The notes beneath the pieces are model-generated. The model had not been told where the DNA came from. It did not search any database and saw only the letters and a program-made list of their open reading frames with translations. A stretch of 64,000 nt of DNA from Hypomesus transpacificus (Eukaryota; Chordata; Actinopteri; Osmeriformes; Osmeridae): the NCBI RefSeq assembly GCF_021917145.1, contig NC_061080.1:3639497-3703496 (forward strand), written 5' to 3'. The position numbers and the translations under genes were made by a program. This document shows, in pieces, positions 44,519 to 57,500 of this stretch (position 1 is its first letter; each line of letters opens with the position of its first letter).

Positions 44519-46436
44519 TCAGTCTTGGCTTCCTGGCTCCTCTCCAATAGACTCTGCCTTCTTTTCTGACATTGTCAGGGTCCTCAGCTCTGTACTGCGC
44601 GCCTTGTCAATCATCTCCAGCTCTCTGATTTTCTGTAAGCAAATTGTAGACGCAAAGGACATTATAGTCAGTGTAAACAGGACCAAAGACTAAATGTTAG
44701 ATTATTATCATTTACCCATTAGTCAGTTTATCAAAATATTATGTTTACCCAACAATTAAATTCGGACTTTTCTGACCATTTCTGACAAAATTCTAATAAG
44801 CAAGGTTCATAATACAACCATCAAATAAACTCAATAACTATAAGATATTATTATTATTATTATAGAATCCTAATAATATAATATGGGACCATATTATATT
44901 ATCAATTATGCCTGTGTTCAACCCTAACATTGGAGGCAAATATAGACAATAGCACCACTGTAGAGGTGAATGGAGTGTACCTGGGATATCTCAGTGTTGA
45001 TAATGTTATAGTAGTTCTTGCCCTTCCCAAGAGAGGTCATCTCCTCCAGAAACTGTTTCCTTTCCTCAATCTCATCCAGAACTTGGACACAAACACATCA
45101 AACTTCATTGAATGGACTTCAAGTTCAACTCAGTTGAATAGTCTTGATATTTTGATTGTGTATGCAAGCTTGGTGGCAGATTGATGAGCTGATGTGTAGG
45201 AGTACTGGCAGGGGCTTGAAAAACACTTGAGTTTCCTCATTAGTATATCTCTGGAGCAGACCATTGGATAATGGGGGGGAAAAAGTGGGCGGAGGGCCTC
45301 ACCCTCCTGGAAGCGGTCCCGTTCCTCCCCCTCCGCCGGGCCCTGGAGCTGTGGTACCTTCCTGGGCCGGCTGGGCTCCTCCTGCCCCGTGGCCAGGATG
45401 TTCTGAAGCCTTCGCTTCTCCTTCTCCAGATCTCCTACGAAAGAGAAGGAGGAGAAAGACAAGGAATAGGAGGTAAAGAAGGAGAAGGAAGCGGAGGAGG
45501 AGAAGAAAGGGAAGAGGAGGGAGAGAGAGAAGAAGTCTTCCAGGAATTGTTGGAGCAGGAACAGGACGTGAACAAATCCAATGTCACAGAGGGCTTCACG
45601 CCCATAGAACTGCACATAAGCCAACCTACAACCTTAAAAGACTGAGCTAGAGGTAAATAAAGAAGATATTCAGAGAAAGAGAAATAGAAAGAAAGAAACG
45701 TAGATGATACACTTGATGCCTGCTAATTGGACATAAATTAGTTATCATAAGAAAGGCTGTTTCTGTAATGTCCATGATCTCAGATTTAAGGTAGAGGGGT
45801 AACATACGTACGTGGGGCACTGGGGCGGAACCTATCTCTGGTGTAGTTGTCCCCTGAACTACACTTATCAGCGCTGCGCTTCAGAGGCTTGGCTGATAGA
45901 CGTTCTGGCCCAGGTTTGATGATTTTGGGAGGGGGTGGAGGGGGTGGGGCCGAGGACGTGGGGTTACAGGTCAACGGCAACGCTGCTCCCTCTGTCAGAG
46001 TCGGGGTTGTCACATGAAAAATGTTCATAATACCAGTAGCACACATTATTTTACAGTGAACAAACCATTTAAGCCCGTACAGGCTAAGGCCCAACTGCTT
46101 GAGCCAATGAACCTGTTTCATTCCATGAAACAGCCCATTTGCAGGCCACTCAGAGTCTCAGTGTGAATCAGATACTCACTTTTGAGACGTTCGTTAATCT
46201 GTCTCTGCTGGAAGTTAGTGAGTCTTGACTCTTGCATCATCACTGTGTGATCAATAAAGAAAAGCTGTGCTAAATTAAATCCTTATTTTTTGACTTTTTG
46301 GACGAATGAGCTGGTACCATTACAATGCATACATAAACCGACATTTGAGCATGTCTTGAGTCTCCCTGCTGTATGGTGTCTGTTTAGGACAGTTCCACAG
46401 TCCTCCACCGGCTTGCCTCCGGGTAGATGTCTCCAT
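44519..46436 (-). CDS. c22orf23: UPF0193 family protein (C22orf23 / EVG1 homologue)
   Basis: Six coding exons on minus: 46343-46436, 46180-46242, 45812-45991, 45303-45434, 44981-45081 and 44519-44632. Total 684 bp, 227 residues (human about 217). The family has no established molecular function that I know of. Recognition rests on MMQESRLTNFQQRQI, then GAALPLTCNPTSS, then DLEKEKRRLQNILATG, then EERKQFLEEMTSLGKGK and a C-terminal TEISQKIRELE. The C-terminal half is charged and probably helical; the middle has a proline run (residues about 65-75). The start ATG follows a GTAG that may be a splice acceptor, so a non-coding 5' exon is possible. It lies next to micall1, as I recall for human 22q13, which supports orthology. 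The donor of exon 1 (AAAT|GTCGGT) is non-optimal. Confidence 0.85.
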
Positions 46437-47644
46437 CTACAATGCAAGAGACACACGTTAAGTTATCAATACGGAGACAACACGGATGAATGATCCACAG
46501 ATAAAACCACAGAAATGTGACCCTATTTTTTTTTCGTGTTAGGAAATAGCAATATAGAGAATACTACATTATTACAATAAACAAACACTGCGTATAGGGT
46601 ACAAACAGGTACAACTACAAATAAAATACTTAGCTACTATACCGTGAATTTTACACCATTAAGTGTCTGGGAATGACCTTCCGGGATGCAGTCACCGGTT
46701 GATATAGCAACAGGCACCACACAGGTACACAGCCATGCGACTGCAACACTGTTACCGCTAGGGGTGAGGCATGCAACTGGGTAGCCCTCAGAAAATAAAT
46801 TTAGGATCCCCGCAATCGCGTTCTCCAATGATTTGAAATTTACTGCATTTGTATTTAACAGCTTCTGTATCTTGAGCTTGTCATGACATATCAATGTGTT
46901 TTCATTAGAGCAATGTAGAGTCTTGAGTGGGGTGTGTTAGGCCTTTGCTTGACAGTCAGACGTAACTAGCCGATCGATGAAAACACCAAGCTCAGTTAGC
47001 TAGGTTAACTAGACAGTGGGTAGCTAATGCACGATGGAGTTACTACGAAAGGCAGCGGTTGTGTTCCATAAAATCAACTGAAACTGGACACAATTATCGT
47101 TATACTTATAGTACTTGACGACGAAGGAGATCAGCGCGATATGCAGTGAGTGTTCTCATGTTATTTTAAAATGTGACAGAATGTGTGCGCTAATCCCGCT
47201 AAAACTTCCGAAAGGGCCCTCCTTACTGTAGCTCGATGCTAGCTTTCAGTACTGTAAGGTTAACCATTTGCCTCCATGCAACTTGCTTGAGAGAGCTCAC
47301 AGGCGAACGTTAACTTGCAGCTATGAATGGTAGCTAATTGATGTTAAAGAAATACCTTAATGCTAAAAGCACGAATGAATGCCATGTGTTTAAGTGCTGC
47401 TCTTTGACTACTGATATTTGACGGTATTGTAGTAGCTCTAGCTAGCTTGCTAGGTTGTTACTGACCCAGCAGCATCAGCATCATCAGTTAAATTGTCACA
47501 AATAAGTAAAAACGAGCTAAATTGTAACCATTGGAGTCTTGGAAGATGAACATTAATGGTAGTGTAATTTTATGTGGACACAAATACCCAAGTAAGGATG
47601 ACCATTTGTTTAACAAACGTATTGGTTGCGTTTTCATTCAGGCA
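46437..47644. promoter_or_regulatory. Shared divergent region, c22orf23 homologue / taf5l
   Basis: The start codons are 1.2 kb apart and face away from each other. A probable non-coding first exon of taf5l ends at 47145 (ATGCA|GTGAGTG). Its acceptor (TTTTCATTCAG, 47642) lies two bases before the taf5l ATG. The taf5l promoter would then lie near 46.9-47.05 kb. Promoter positions are inferred from gene starts only. Confidence 0.5.
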
Positions 47645-49944
47645 ATGAAGCGGGTTCGAACTGAGCAGATCCAGTACACCGTGGCTCAGTACCTGAAGCG
47701 TAGGCAGTATGTGGACACTGAGGGTGCCCTGAAGGGGGCGAAACTGTCCCAATCTGCTGAAGAGATGGCTGCCAACCTGACAGGTGAGGGTCGTTATCAC
47801 TGGAGGGAGGTTACTGTAGAATCAACAGAGGTTGTGCAGGGCATGTGGGGACGTCTAGGTTAACGAAGCTAGTCCCCAGACTCAATGGAAGGTTTTGAGA
47901 CTTATTATGAATAAAACTATGTTCTTGAACTGTGCATTTTCTACTCAGAGAACTGTAATCTTGACATCGTAACTTTTCTTTGAGCAGTACAGACAGAGTC
48001 AGGATGTGCCAACATTGTGTCTGCCGCCCCTTGTCAGTCGGACCCCCAACAGTACGAGGCTCAGTTCTCTAGACTACGGAACTTTCTCTCAGGTATTCTA
48101 CATGACTTATGACTTGCATAAGAATTGGGAATACAAACACATCAGTGTGTTTTTTAAAGGCCCGTCGTGAATATAAATGTACATACTCGTGACATAAACA
48201 AGAAGATTCACTCTTTGGTTCTGTCATTCCTCCAGAAGCAGAGGTATCTTGGGGTAAGGAGGTGAGCTGCGTCCTCTACCCGCTCTTTGTCTACCTCCAC
48301 CTGGACATGGTGCGCTGCGGCCTGAAGGGGACGGTGGACGGCTTCTACAGCCGCTTCCACGGCATGTTCCTCCAGGACGCCGAGCAGCGCGCCACCGTCG
48401 AGCAGCTGCGCCACGTGCTCACCTCGCAGGACGTGTCGGCCAACCCCAAGCTCTGCGCCTTCCTCGACCACAAGTACGTGGTGCACCTGACGGAGCCGGC
48501 CTACAGCTACCTGTTGCGCTACCTGCAGAGCGAGGACAACAGCGCCCTCTGCAGGGCTCTGAGCACTCACCTGCAGGTGGAGGTCACTACCTCGCCGCGC
48601 ACAGACTACCAGCTCTACGGGACGGGCGGCGGGGCCGCCACGGCCCCCAACTCCACCTCGTCCTGGGCGGGCGTGGACGGGGCGGAGGGAGGGGAGGGCG
48701 TGGAGGTGCCCGCAGGGGTCCCTCAGAGCGAAGCGGCTCTGGAGGCGCTGCAGGACTGCATTAAGAAGGTGCGCGAGGGGCCCCCGTCGCTCACCACCGT
48801 GTGCTTCTACGCCTTCCACCACACGGAGCAGCTGCTGAACGCGGCGGAGGTTTCGGCCGACAGCAGGCTGCTGGCCGGCGGCTTCGACACCTCGGCCGTC
48901 AAGCTGTGGAGCCTGAGGGCCCGGAAGCTGAAGGCCAAGCCGCACCGGGTGGACGTGTCGCACGTCCGTCTGGCCTGCGACATGCTGGAGGAGGAGGTGA
49001 GAGGATTTGAGAGGGTCAAACTTGTTTTTGTTATTTTATGTCTTTCTATATTTTTCTGGGTCATTGTTTTTAAAGTGGACATTTGTCGTTTTTCAGACAC
49101 ACAGACTGAAAAGTCGTTTACATGCATCCATTTTTCTCAACAGGCGGATGAGGAGGACGGCTCGGGAAGCGAGATCAAGACCCTGCGCGGCCACAGCGGC
49201 CCCGTGTTCCGCACAGCCTTCCTCACGGACAGCTCGGGCCTGCTGACCTGCTCCGAGGACACGTCCATTCGCTACTGGGACCTCGGCAGCTTCACCAACA
49301 CGGTGCTCTACCAGGGCCACGCCTACCCCGTGTGGGACCTGGACGTCAGCCCCTGCAGCCTGTACTTCGCCAGCGGCTCCCACGACCGGACGGCGCGCCT
49401 CTGGACCTTCTCGCGCACCTACCCCCTGCGGCTGTACGCCGGCCACTTGGCCGACGTGGACTGCGTCAAGTTCCACCCCAACTCCAACTACCTGGCCACG
49501 GGCTCCACCGACAAGACCGTCCGCCTGTGGAGCACCCAGCAGGGGGCGTCGGTGCGCCTCTTCACCGGCCACCGCGGCCCGGTGTTGGCGCTGGCGTTCT
49601 CTCCCAACGGGAAGTACCTGGCGTCGGCCGGCGAGGACCAGAGGGTGAAGCTGTGGGATTTGGCCTCGGGGGCCCTGTACAAGGACCTGCGGGGGCACTC
49701 GGACAGCGTGACCAGCCTGTCCTTTAGTCCCGACAGCAGCCTGGTGGCGTCGTCCTCCACGGACAACTCGGTCAGGGTGTGGGACATCCGTAACTCGCAC
49801 GGCGGGGGGGTGCCGTCCGACGGCTCGTCCGGCGAGATGGTGGGGCTCTACACGGGCCACACCAGCAACGTGCTCAACGTCCAGTTCATGGCCTGCAATC
49901 TCCTCATGGTGACTGGGACCGCGCAGGAGAAACAGGAACCGTAG
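47645..49944 (+). CDS. taf5l: TAF5-like RNA polymerase II p300/CBP-associated factor subunit (TAF5L)
   Basis: Four coding exons: 47645-47783, 47988-48092, 48236-48996 and 49144-49944. Total 1806 bp, 601 residues (human about 589). It is the WD40 scaffold of the metazoan SAGA/PCAF histone acetyltransferase complex, replacing TAF5. The N-terminus [10 protein letters not shown] with YLKRRQYVD is diagnostic. A TAF5-type NTD2 follows ([24 protein letters not shown]), then WD40 repeats from about residue 270 to the end ([54 protein letters not shown]). The last intron (48997-49143, 147 bp) is a multiple of three and has no stop, so a single open frame spans it. It is excluded because both borders are GT/AG and removal restores the family sequence. 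The coding sequence is very GC-rich relative to its flanks. Confidence 0.94.
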
Positions 49945-51540
49945 CGCCGTCTGTGGGGTTTTGTTATGAGATTCTTATGAGTCCTTCTGCTGGGTTTGTT
50001 TGATGTTTACGAAGGGGGACTGTGATGTTTTGGCTGAGTTTGCTTCATACACGGTCACCATGGAGATGTTGTGTCTAGTGCCACCAAACAATGAGCTATG
50101 GCACAGGTGTAACAATGTCACTGAAATAATAAGCTTATTATTTTGTGTAAAACAACAATGACATTTTGTGAAATTCCATTTAAAAAGATAATCATACATC
50201 TCCTTTGTGGTCTTCCCAGAGCCAACTTGATAAGAGATCAGTTCAAGGTCAAAAGGTCTTACCAAATAATGTGCCGGTCACCAGTCTGTTAGAAATGTAT
50301 TGTTCTAATGCTTTTGACATGAAATGGCTTTTCAGATAATCTTTTTCTTAATGTAGCCGAACGATCATCTTGTGTAACTCCAACATTGTTTGTTAGATTG
50401 AAGTTCATGCAGTACAAAACAATATGCTATTTCCTCTCATGATCAAAACTATGTTCTGTTCAGTTGTTTTGAAAATTCATAACTTTCTAATTTCCCCGGG
50501 AGTTATTTTTCATTTAAGTTTGTCGTGGAAGCGTTCATTGTAGAATTTGCGATGATCAGAGCCATGAATGATAACTTAATGCATTCAGTGCCTTGATGGT
50601 CAACAACAGTTCACACCACAGGCACAAGCTTGATTAAAAGAAAATGCTTAGAATGTAAGGGGTTACTAAATCACCCCGAATCCTTGGATTTTTCAAAGAA
50701 AATCTGTGGTTGTAAATAAACTTCTGTAAGTGAACCGTGGTATGCAAATATTGTCCATTATTAACATTTGTTAATAACGGTGGAACAACGGTGGAACAAA
50801 GTTAGGTGGTTGGCACTAATTAGCATGGCTTGTCAAAGCATACAACATCGTTCTTTCATACTATTCAACGAGTGGCATTTTTGTATATATTAATTGTAAA
50901 TATATATTTTGGAATATCGGACTACTTTTGTAATAGCTGAGTACTGGTTTTGTTTGTTTTACATCCTGGTGCAGAGGATGATGCACGTTTCTTGTTCTCT
51001 AGACATTTCCTGATTGATAAAGGTGCAAAAGAAATTCTGATCCCTTTCTTTGCAAAAAACATTTGTCTGTTTATAGATTGGTATTAAAAGTTGTTATTTA
51101 AACACTTGTCATCCTTGTAAAAAAATGTATGCCAAAAGAACCTCCTACAAAGAACAATTCATGTTTCTATCAAAGTTCAGAGTAGGTTTCCCATTTTAAT
51201 GAATGCATAGTATGCAGGTGTGTAACATACAAAGTGAGTTTACAGGTCAATAGACCTTACATTCGATCAGGTGAAGTGAATTCCTCCTCGCCACACACGC
51301 CCACTCAAGTGAGAGGAAACTTGTTGGGTAGGGAATAGGGGCGAGGTGCATCATAGGGGAAGACAAACCTGTTTCTGTCTGGAGGGTGTGTACTCTACCA
51401 CTCCTACCTGGACTGTCCTGACGTCACACATTCAACACACAGGCACCTCACTCCCTGTCAAAGCTTATTCGAGGAGCACGATTACACACACTTCATATAT
51501 CAGTCTGAGCTTTGAGTCTTCCTAGTCTCGAGCTGTAGAT
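49945..51540. other. taf5l 3' UTR and capn9 upstream region
   Basis: No coding exon is seen. The taf5l 3' UTR probably ends near the AATAAA at 50715-50720. The capn9 promoter and 5' UTR should lie in the last few hundred bases; no certain core promoter element was identified. Confidence 0.5.
50715..50720 (+). terminator. Probable taf5l polyadenylation signal (AATAAA)
   Basis: AATAAA about 770 bp after the taf5l stop codon in AT-rich sequence. Confidence 0.5.
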
Positions 51541-54500
51541 ATGCCATATTCAGTGTCCAGTGGAGGTGCGAACGCCGTCCAGGCCGTGTCAACGCAGTCG
51601 GACGGAAAGACGTTTCAGCAGCTGAGGCAAGAATGTCTGCAGAAGAAGAAGTTGTTTGAGGACCCCGATTTCCCTGCCTGCGACGCATCTCTGTTTTACA
51701 GCGAACGCGTTCCCATCAACTTTGAATGGAAAAGACCAGGGGTATGTGTTTTAAAAACCTTCCTGGACGACTTGATCACTTAAAAAATGCTTCTGCAAGA
51801 CTAATGAACGACAAAGTCTAAAACAAATTGTCAAGAGTGTAAACAGATGACAAGTAACTCTTTCAGTTGTTTTTTTTACTTGCATGCCATGTCATACAAG
51901 ATAGACTTACGATGTGGTTGCATTTTTGCATTTTCTTCCAATGATAGGAGAGGATTGTAGCAAGGCACTCAGTGAATGATTATTTTCTGTGTTGACTCAG
52001 GTAGGAGTGGTATCTGACAAACTGTTCCTAGATTTTAGACCTGGTATTTATTCATTGATTATAAATCCGGGGGTCGGATGGCTGAGCGGTTAGGGAGTCA
52101 GGCTATTAATCAGAATGTTGCGGGGTTGATTCCCGGGTGTGCCAAATGATGTGTCCATGGGCAAGGCGCTTCACCCTACGTAATAGCTCGGGGGGGAATG
52201 TCCCTGTACTTCCTGTAAGTCACTCTGGATATGCACGTCTGCTAAATGACAAAAAAAAAAAAAAAATCTACATTGAGAATTGCCTTCATTGCCTACATTG
52301 CTTCTGAAACAAATGGCTCCACATGGCTTGTACCTCTGACTATGGTTGTAGTAACCTACACATAATAAAAGGCCCAATTGTAAAAGCTCCATTCAAACTA
52401 TTTATGACCAATGCACATATCTGTCTTGGGCGTTTCTTTACAGTGAATATCTCAGTGTGCATTTTTGTGCGTTCCACTGTACTACAATTCCTGTACATGG
52501 AACTTGGAACTCTGTCTCATTGAGACAACCGGAATGTGCACACACCTATCATTGGCATTAGTTTCACTCCACCCTCCCCATCTAAACCAGTTCTGTCACC
52601 AACTGTCTCACACCTTTTCAACTATCCTAATTCCATCCATAGGAACTCTGCAGTGACCCTAAGTTCATCGTTGATGGAGCATCAAGGACAGACATTTGCC
52701 AAGGACAACTAGGTTTGTGATCTATTCACAAGTATACAACTCAGGAAATATTTTTATTATATAGACTGTTTAAGTCCCATGATGACCAGGAAAAACACAT
52801 CTCATTGTCCCTCTCCTTGTTCCACCATAGGGGACTGCTGGCTACTAGCGGCCATCGCCTCACTGACCCTACATGAGCAGACGTTGGCCAGGGTGGTGCC
52901 CCATGACCAGGACTTTGGGCCCACATACGCTGGCATCTTCCACTTCCAGGTATACAACCGCGCACATATTATCTAGCTAGCATGTTGTGGAAGAAGCTCC
53001 GTCTTCACTAAAATGTGGCTTCTGTCAAGGTGTTGGAGTTTATACGCATTTATGTTAACTGAGTGGAAAGAGTGAGAGAAGGAATGTGATTCAATAATTA
53101 TAAGTAGACCAGATCAATCTGTGTTATACAGAATTGGGTAATCTGTTAATCACAGAGAAGACATCTTTTTCGTATTAGTCTGGCTCAACCTATCAGAATG
53201 CCTTCTCCAGCCACAGGCCCCAAATACCATTGACTATAGGTGCCCGGCTGTTACCAGCTCATAGATGGACTAATAACTGATATACAGTACCAGTCAAAAG
53301 TTTGAACACATTTTCCCATTCCATGTGTCCAAACTTTTGACTGGTACTGTATATACATTTCTTTGTGACATTGCTTGTAAAAAGAGCACTACAAAAGAGT
53401 TGTATGGAGTCTAGAAATGTATTTTTAGACCATCACATTTAGGGACTTCATGAAAGATTTTAGCCCACATAGATAAAGACAGTCTGAATAATGTATACAT
53501 AATGTTCAGTCTTAGGCGATTTGAATATGTGATAAAGGTTTGTCTTGCTTCAGTTCTGGCAGCACAACCAGTGGCTGGACGTGGTGGTGGATGACAGGCT
53601 GCCGGCCGTGAGGAACCGCCTGGTGATGGTCCATTCCGTCTCCAACGACGAGTTCTGGAGTGCTCTGCTGGAGAAGGCTTATGCCAAGTGAGTGACCGGT
53701 TCTCTCTGGGTTCTCTGTGAAGAATTGCCACTAATGTTGTCAATCAAGAGGTTTACATTGGATTTACTGTGCATGAAGTGGTGTTTTTGCAATCCTTTTG
53801 AAAGATTAGCTTTTTGTAAGAATTAATTCCCAGTTTGTTTTACTTTTCTGTTGAGGACACAAAAATCTAAGTTTAAATTTAACTGACCTGTATTCACTAA
53901 AAGGGTCAACTTCGATACAAATTGTGCATTGTCTGAGACTAACTTCACCCTTTTGTGTCCTTTCCCTTGTTCCTTCAGGATGAATGGGAGCTATGAGTCC
54001 CTGAAAGGAGGCACGACCCTGGAGGCCATGGAGGACTTCACAGGAGGCGTGGGGGAGATGTACGAGACCAAGACAGCTCCAGCCGACCTCTTCAACATTC
54101 TTAAGAAGGCCCACGAAAGAGGATCCATGCTGGGCTGCTCCATCGACGTAAGGACCTCAGACACTTGCCTAAACTGGGGATATACAGAACAAATTTGACA
54201 CTTCACCAGTACACATGAGAGTTTTTGTTCAACAACAATGTTATTGCACAGAACCCAAGATACATTGGCATTTTGAAAGAGCTGATGGTAGCAAAAGCCA
54301 CCATAGGAGTCAGTGAAGACCAAGTCTGCCATCGTCTTGGTGAGTCATAACAGTTTGGTTTTCTCCTCTCTTCCAGATCACCAGCTCTGCCGAGTCCGAG
54401 GCCCAGACAGCCAGTGGACTGGTGAAGGGGCACGCCTACTCCGTTACGGAGCTTGAGGAGGTATGAGAACGCTTCCCGGGTGGCACAGCAAATGTATATC

Positions 54501-57500
54501 GAGGCTTCTTCACCTTGTCTGCTTGTCCCCTAGATCTGAACTCGTATTATTGAGCTGGACTGGTCATGATATGGACTTTTTTCTTCTCTCGTAGGTAAAG
54601 TACAGAGGAGGGAAGGTCCAGTTGATCCGAGTGAGGAACCCGTGGGGGCAGGTGGAATGGAACGGTCCCTGGAGTGACAAGTAGGCAATCGAGGGCCAAC
54701 AGCTCTCAAAATACCACCCCCCTCATTTTGATTGGTTTCTTCTATTCAGTGCCATTAGAATGACAGAATCTGATCTAGGAATGTCAGGATTTGTTTTGCT
54801 CAATTGATTTCAGTATAACACTGTGGTATGAGATGAAGGAAGTCAGATTTGTGCAGTACAGTGCTCTGCAGATAATTGTAGGAGAACTTGCAACACGTTT
54901 GGATGAACATTTTAATATATTTTCTCTGTTTTATAGTTCAAGAGAGTGGGATCTGGTTGATAAAGCTGAGAAAAATCGTATCCTACAGAATTCCCTAGAG
55001 GACGGAGAATTCTGGTGGGTATCAAAATGGGATTCTGATGGAGATTGGACAAGACAGAAACACTATAGAATTAAATTTGTTGGTCCTTAAAATTTACAAA
55101 AGATCTAGATACAAGCCCCATATTGAGACATGACGTGAAGTTCTTGGTTAATCCAGGATGGAGTTCAATGACTTCAAGGCCAACTACGACAAGGTGGAGA
55201 TCTGCAACCTGAGCCCGGACTCGCTGACTGAAGACACCAAGCACAAGTGGGCCGTCAACATATTCGAGGGCAACTGGATCCGAGGCTCCACTGCCGGTGG
55301 CTGCAGGAACTTCATAGGTCAGTAGAAGACCCTGGCAATCCATTTGGTGCCCCTTTGAAGACATCTAACAGATATGTTTGGGCCAAGTTTATAATAGACC
55401 GGCAACATTATTATCAGTGTCCAATTGGGTACTTTTAGGGGTTTTTCTTTGTCTAATAAATCATTTTGTGACGTAGTCTTATAATTGCTAAGGATGAAAA
55501 CAAATCTAGCACTTACATCCCATTTTTCCCCTAGATACATTTTGGACCAACCCCCAGTTTAAGCTGACCCTGGAGGACACCGATGATGACGATGATGACC
55601 TGTGCAGCGTGGTCATCGCCCTGATGCAGAAGAACCGGCGCAAGCTGAGAAAAGAGGGCCTGGACATGGAGACGATCGGCTTTGCCGTGTATCAGGTTAG
55701 ACCGCCTGGCAACTGCACAGGTCGCCAGATCATTACACGCTTGACCCTGACCCAGCTTCACAAAGGCAAGGGAGATGCCACAGAATTAGATTTGAGACTT
55801 TAACAAAGAAATCTGTAACAATTTAGGTACTACTAGAAAACAAATGTATGGTCTGCCCAATGTTTCACAGTTCGGGTGTGTGAATACACACAAGACATAC
55901 GGTACCTTAGAACAGAAGTATGAAAAGTATCACTCTTATCCCTTAAACATTTGGGATAGAGAAAAAACTGAGATTTCTACAACAGTTCACCCTACTTATC
56001 CTCCCTCAGGCTCCAGACGACGTCGACCATCTGGGCAAGGACTTCTTCCGCTACAACGGCTCCAAGGCCCGCAGCAGGACCTACATCAACATGAGGGAGG
56101 TGTCCGAGCGCTTCACTCTACCCCCAGGGAACTACCTACTGGTGCCCACCACCTTCCAGCCCCACCACGAAGCTGACTTCCTCATCCGGATCTACTCAGA
56201 GAAAAAGGCCCAAGCCCTGTAAGTGAATGTCCTTGAATCTCATCCGAGATAAGCCAATGATCCTCAATAATAAATGTAATGAAGCCTACACTGTCTATGG
56301 AGGTTCTTGGGGCCTGAATGAAGTAGGAACTTCCTTCAAGGTCCTCCTTTTCATCATACCATGTTGTGATCCAAGGAGACAGACAACTATTGATTTAGTC
56401 ACATAGACCTACATTCTTTGTTGCTGCTCTGTAACTATAATGCCAACTGAAAACTCCCACCTGTTCTATCAACAGAGAAATGGGGAGCACCATCAAGGCT
56501 GACCTACCAGACGTGAGTAGACCTGCAGAATGATAGACCCTGAACACTGCTGAGATGCTATTTCTAAGTGCTCATGGCGTGTGTGTGTTTCAGCCGCCCA
56601 TGCCCAGCCTACCAGAGGACGAGTCAGATGAGGAGAAGGGACTAAGGAGGCTGTTTGAGAAGATTGCTGGCTCAGTAAGAACACAGTCAATCAAATCATG
56701 TGTCCTGTCCATCCTTGTTTCTGAAGAGACCTCAGACCTTCAGAAGGTTGGATGGGTGAAAGCAGTAGGTTTGAAAACTTGCCAAATCATCAATAATTAG
56801 ATGACGTGCAAAATGGAAGAATGTCCAAACAAAGCATCAAGGAGGACTTTTCAGCATGACCAATTCCAGATATACAAATCCTGTACATCAGAGGGGTTGT
56901 GTGCCACCTGGTAGTGATGATATGAACCTTGCATTCCAATGTGTTTTCTGTCTTCAGGACCAGGCCATCTCTGCCAGGGAGCTACAGCAGGTGTTGAATG
57001 GGGTGCTGAGCAGGAGTACGATTCCCTCTCTAAGACATTAATAACAGATCTCAGATAAACGGTTATCTAGATAGATGTCGTGGTTAGAGGATTTATTGTG
57101 TTTCTTTTTTAATGATCTCCCCCAGGAAAAGAAATCAAGTTTGATGGCTTGAGTCTCAGCACCTGCCACAGCATCATCAACCTGATGGATGTATCCTTTA
57201 GTTAACTGTTGACCTAAATGTTTTGCTCAGTCCGAAAAATCCAGCCTTGCTGGCTAAATCATGTACAGTGTTAATAACATGTTGGGGTGTATTACAACCC
57301 AATTCCTAAACGTCTTATCTTATCTTAAGTGTGTGCAATGTGTGAACCTATGTACCTTTCTAATGTATTTGCCTTGATGGAGACAACCAGGTAGATAATA
57401 CAGGACAGCTGGAGTTCCAAGAGTTTAAAATCTTCTGGGAAAAGATGAAGAAATGGATTGTAAGCACATGACAATGTCTTGTACTCATATGCATTGTTCT

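Noticed and set aside
48208-49860. Long antisense open frames (about 250 codons each) opposite taf5l
   Set aside because: They mirror the very GC-rich taf5l coding exons and show no recognisable domain; they are shadow frames.
52069-52145. Possible tRNA-Leu gene
   Set aside because: A and B boxes are present, but the sequence continues into a SINE body with a LINE-type tail and poly-A, and the arms do not fold cleanly as a tRNA.
54791-55090. Open frame running from capn9 intron 7 through exon 8 into intron 8
   Set aside because: Chance extension; the GT donor at 55015 and acceptor at 54936 give the family sequence.
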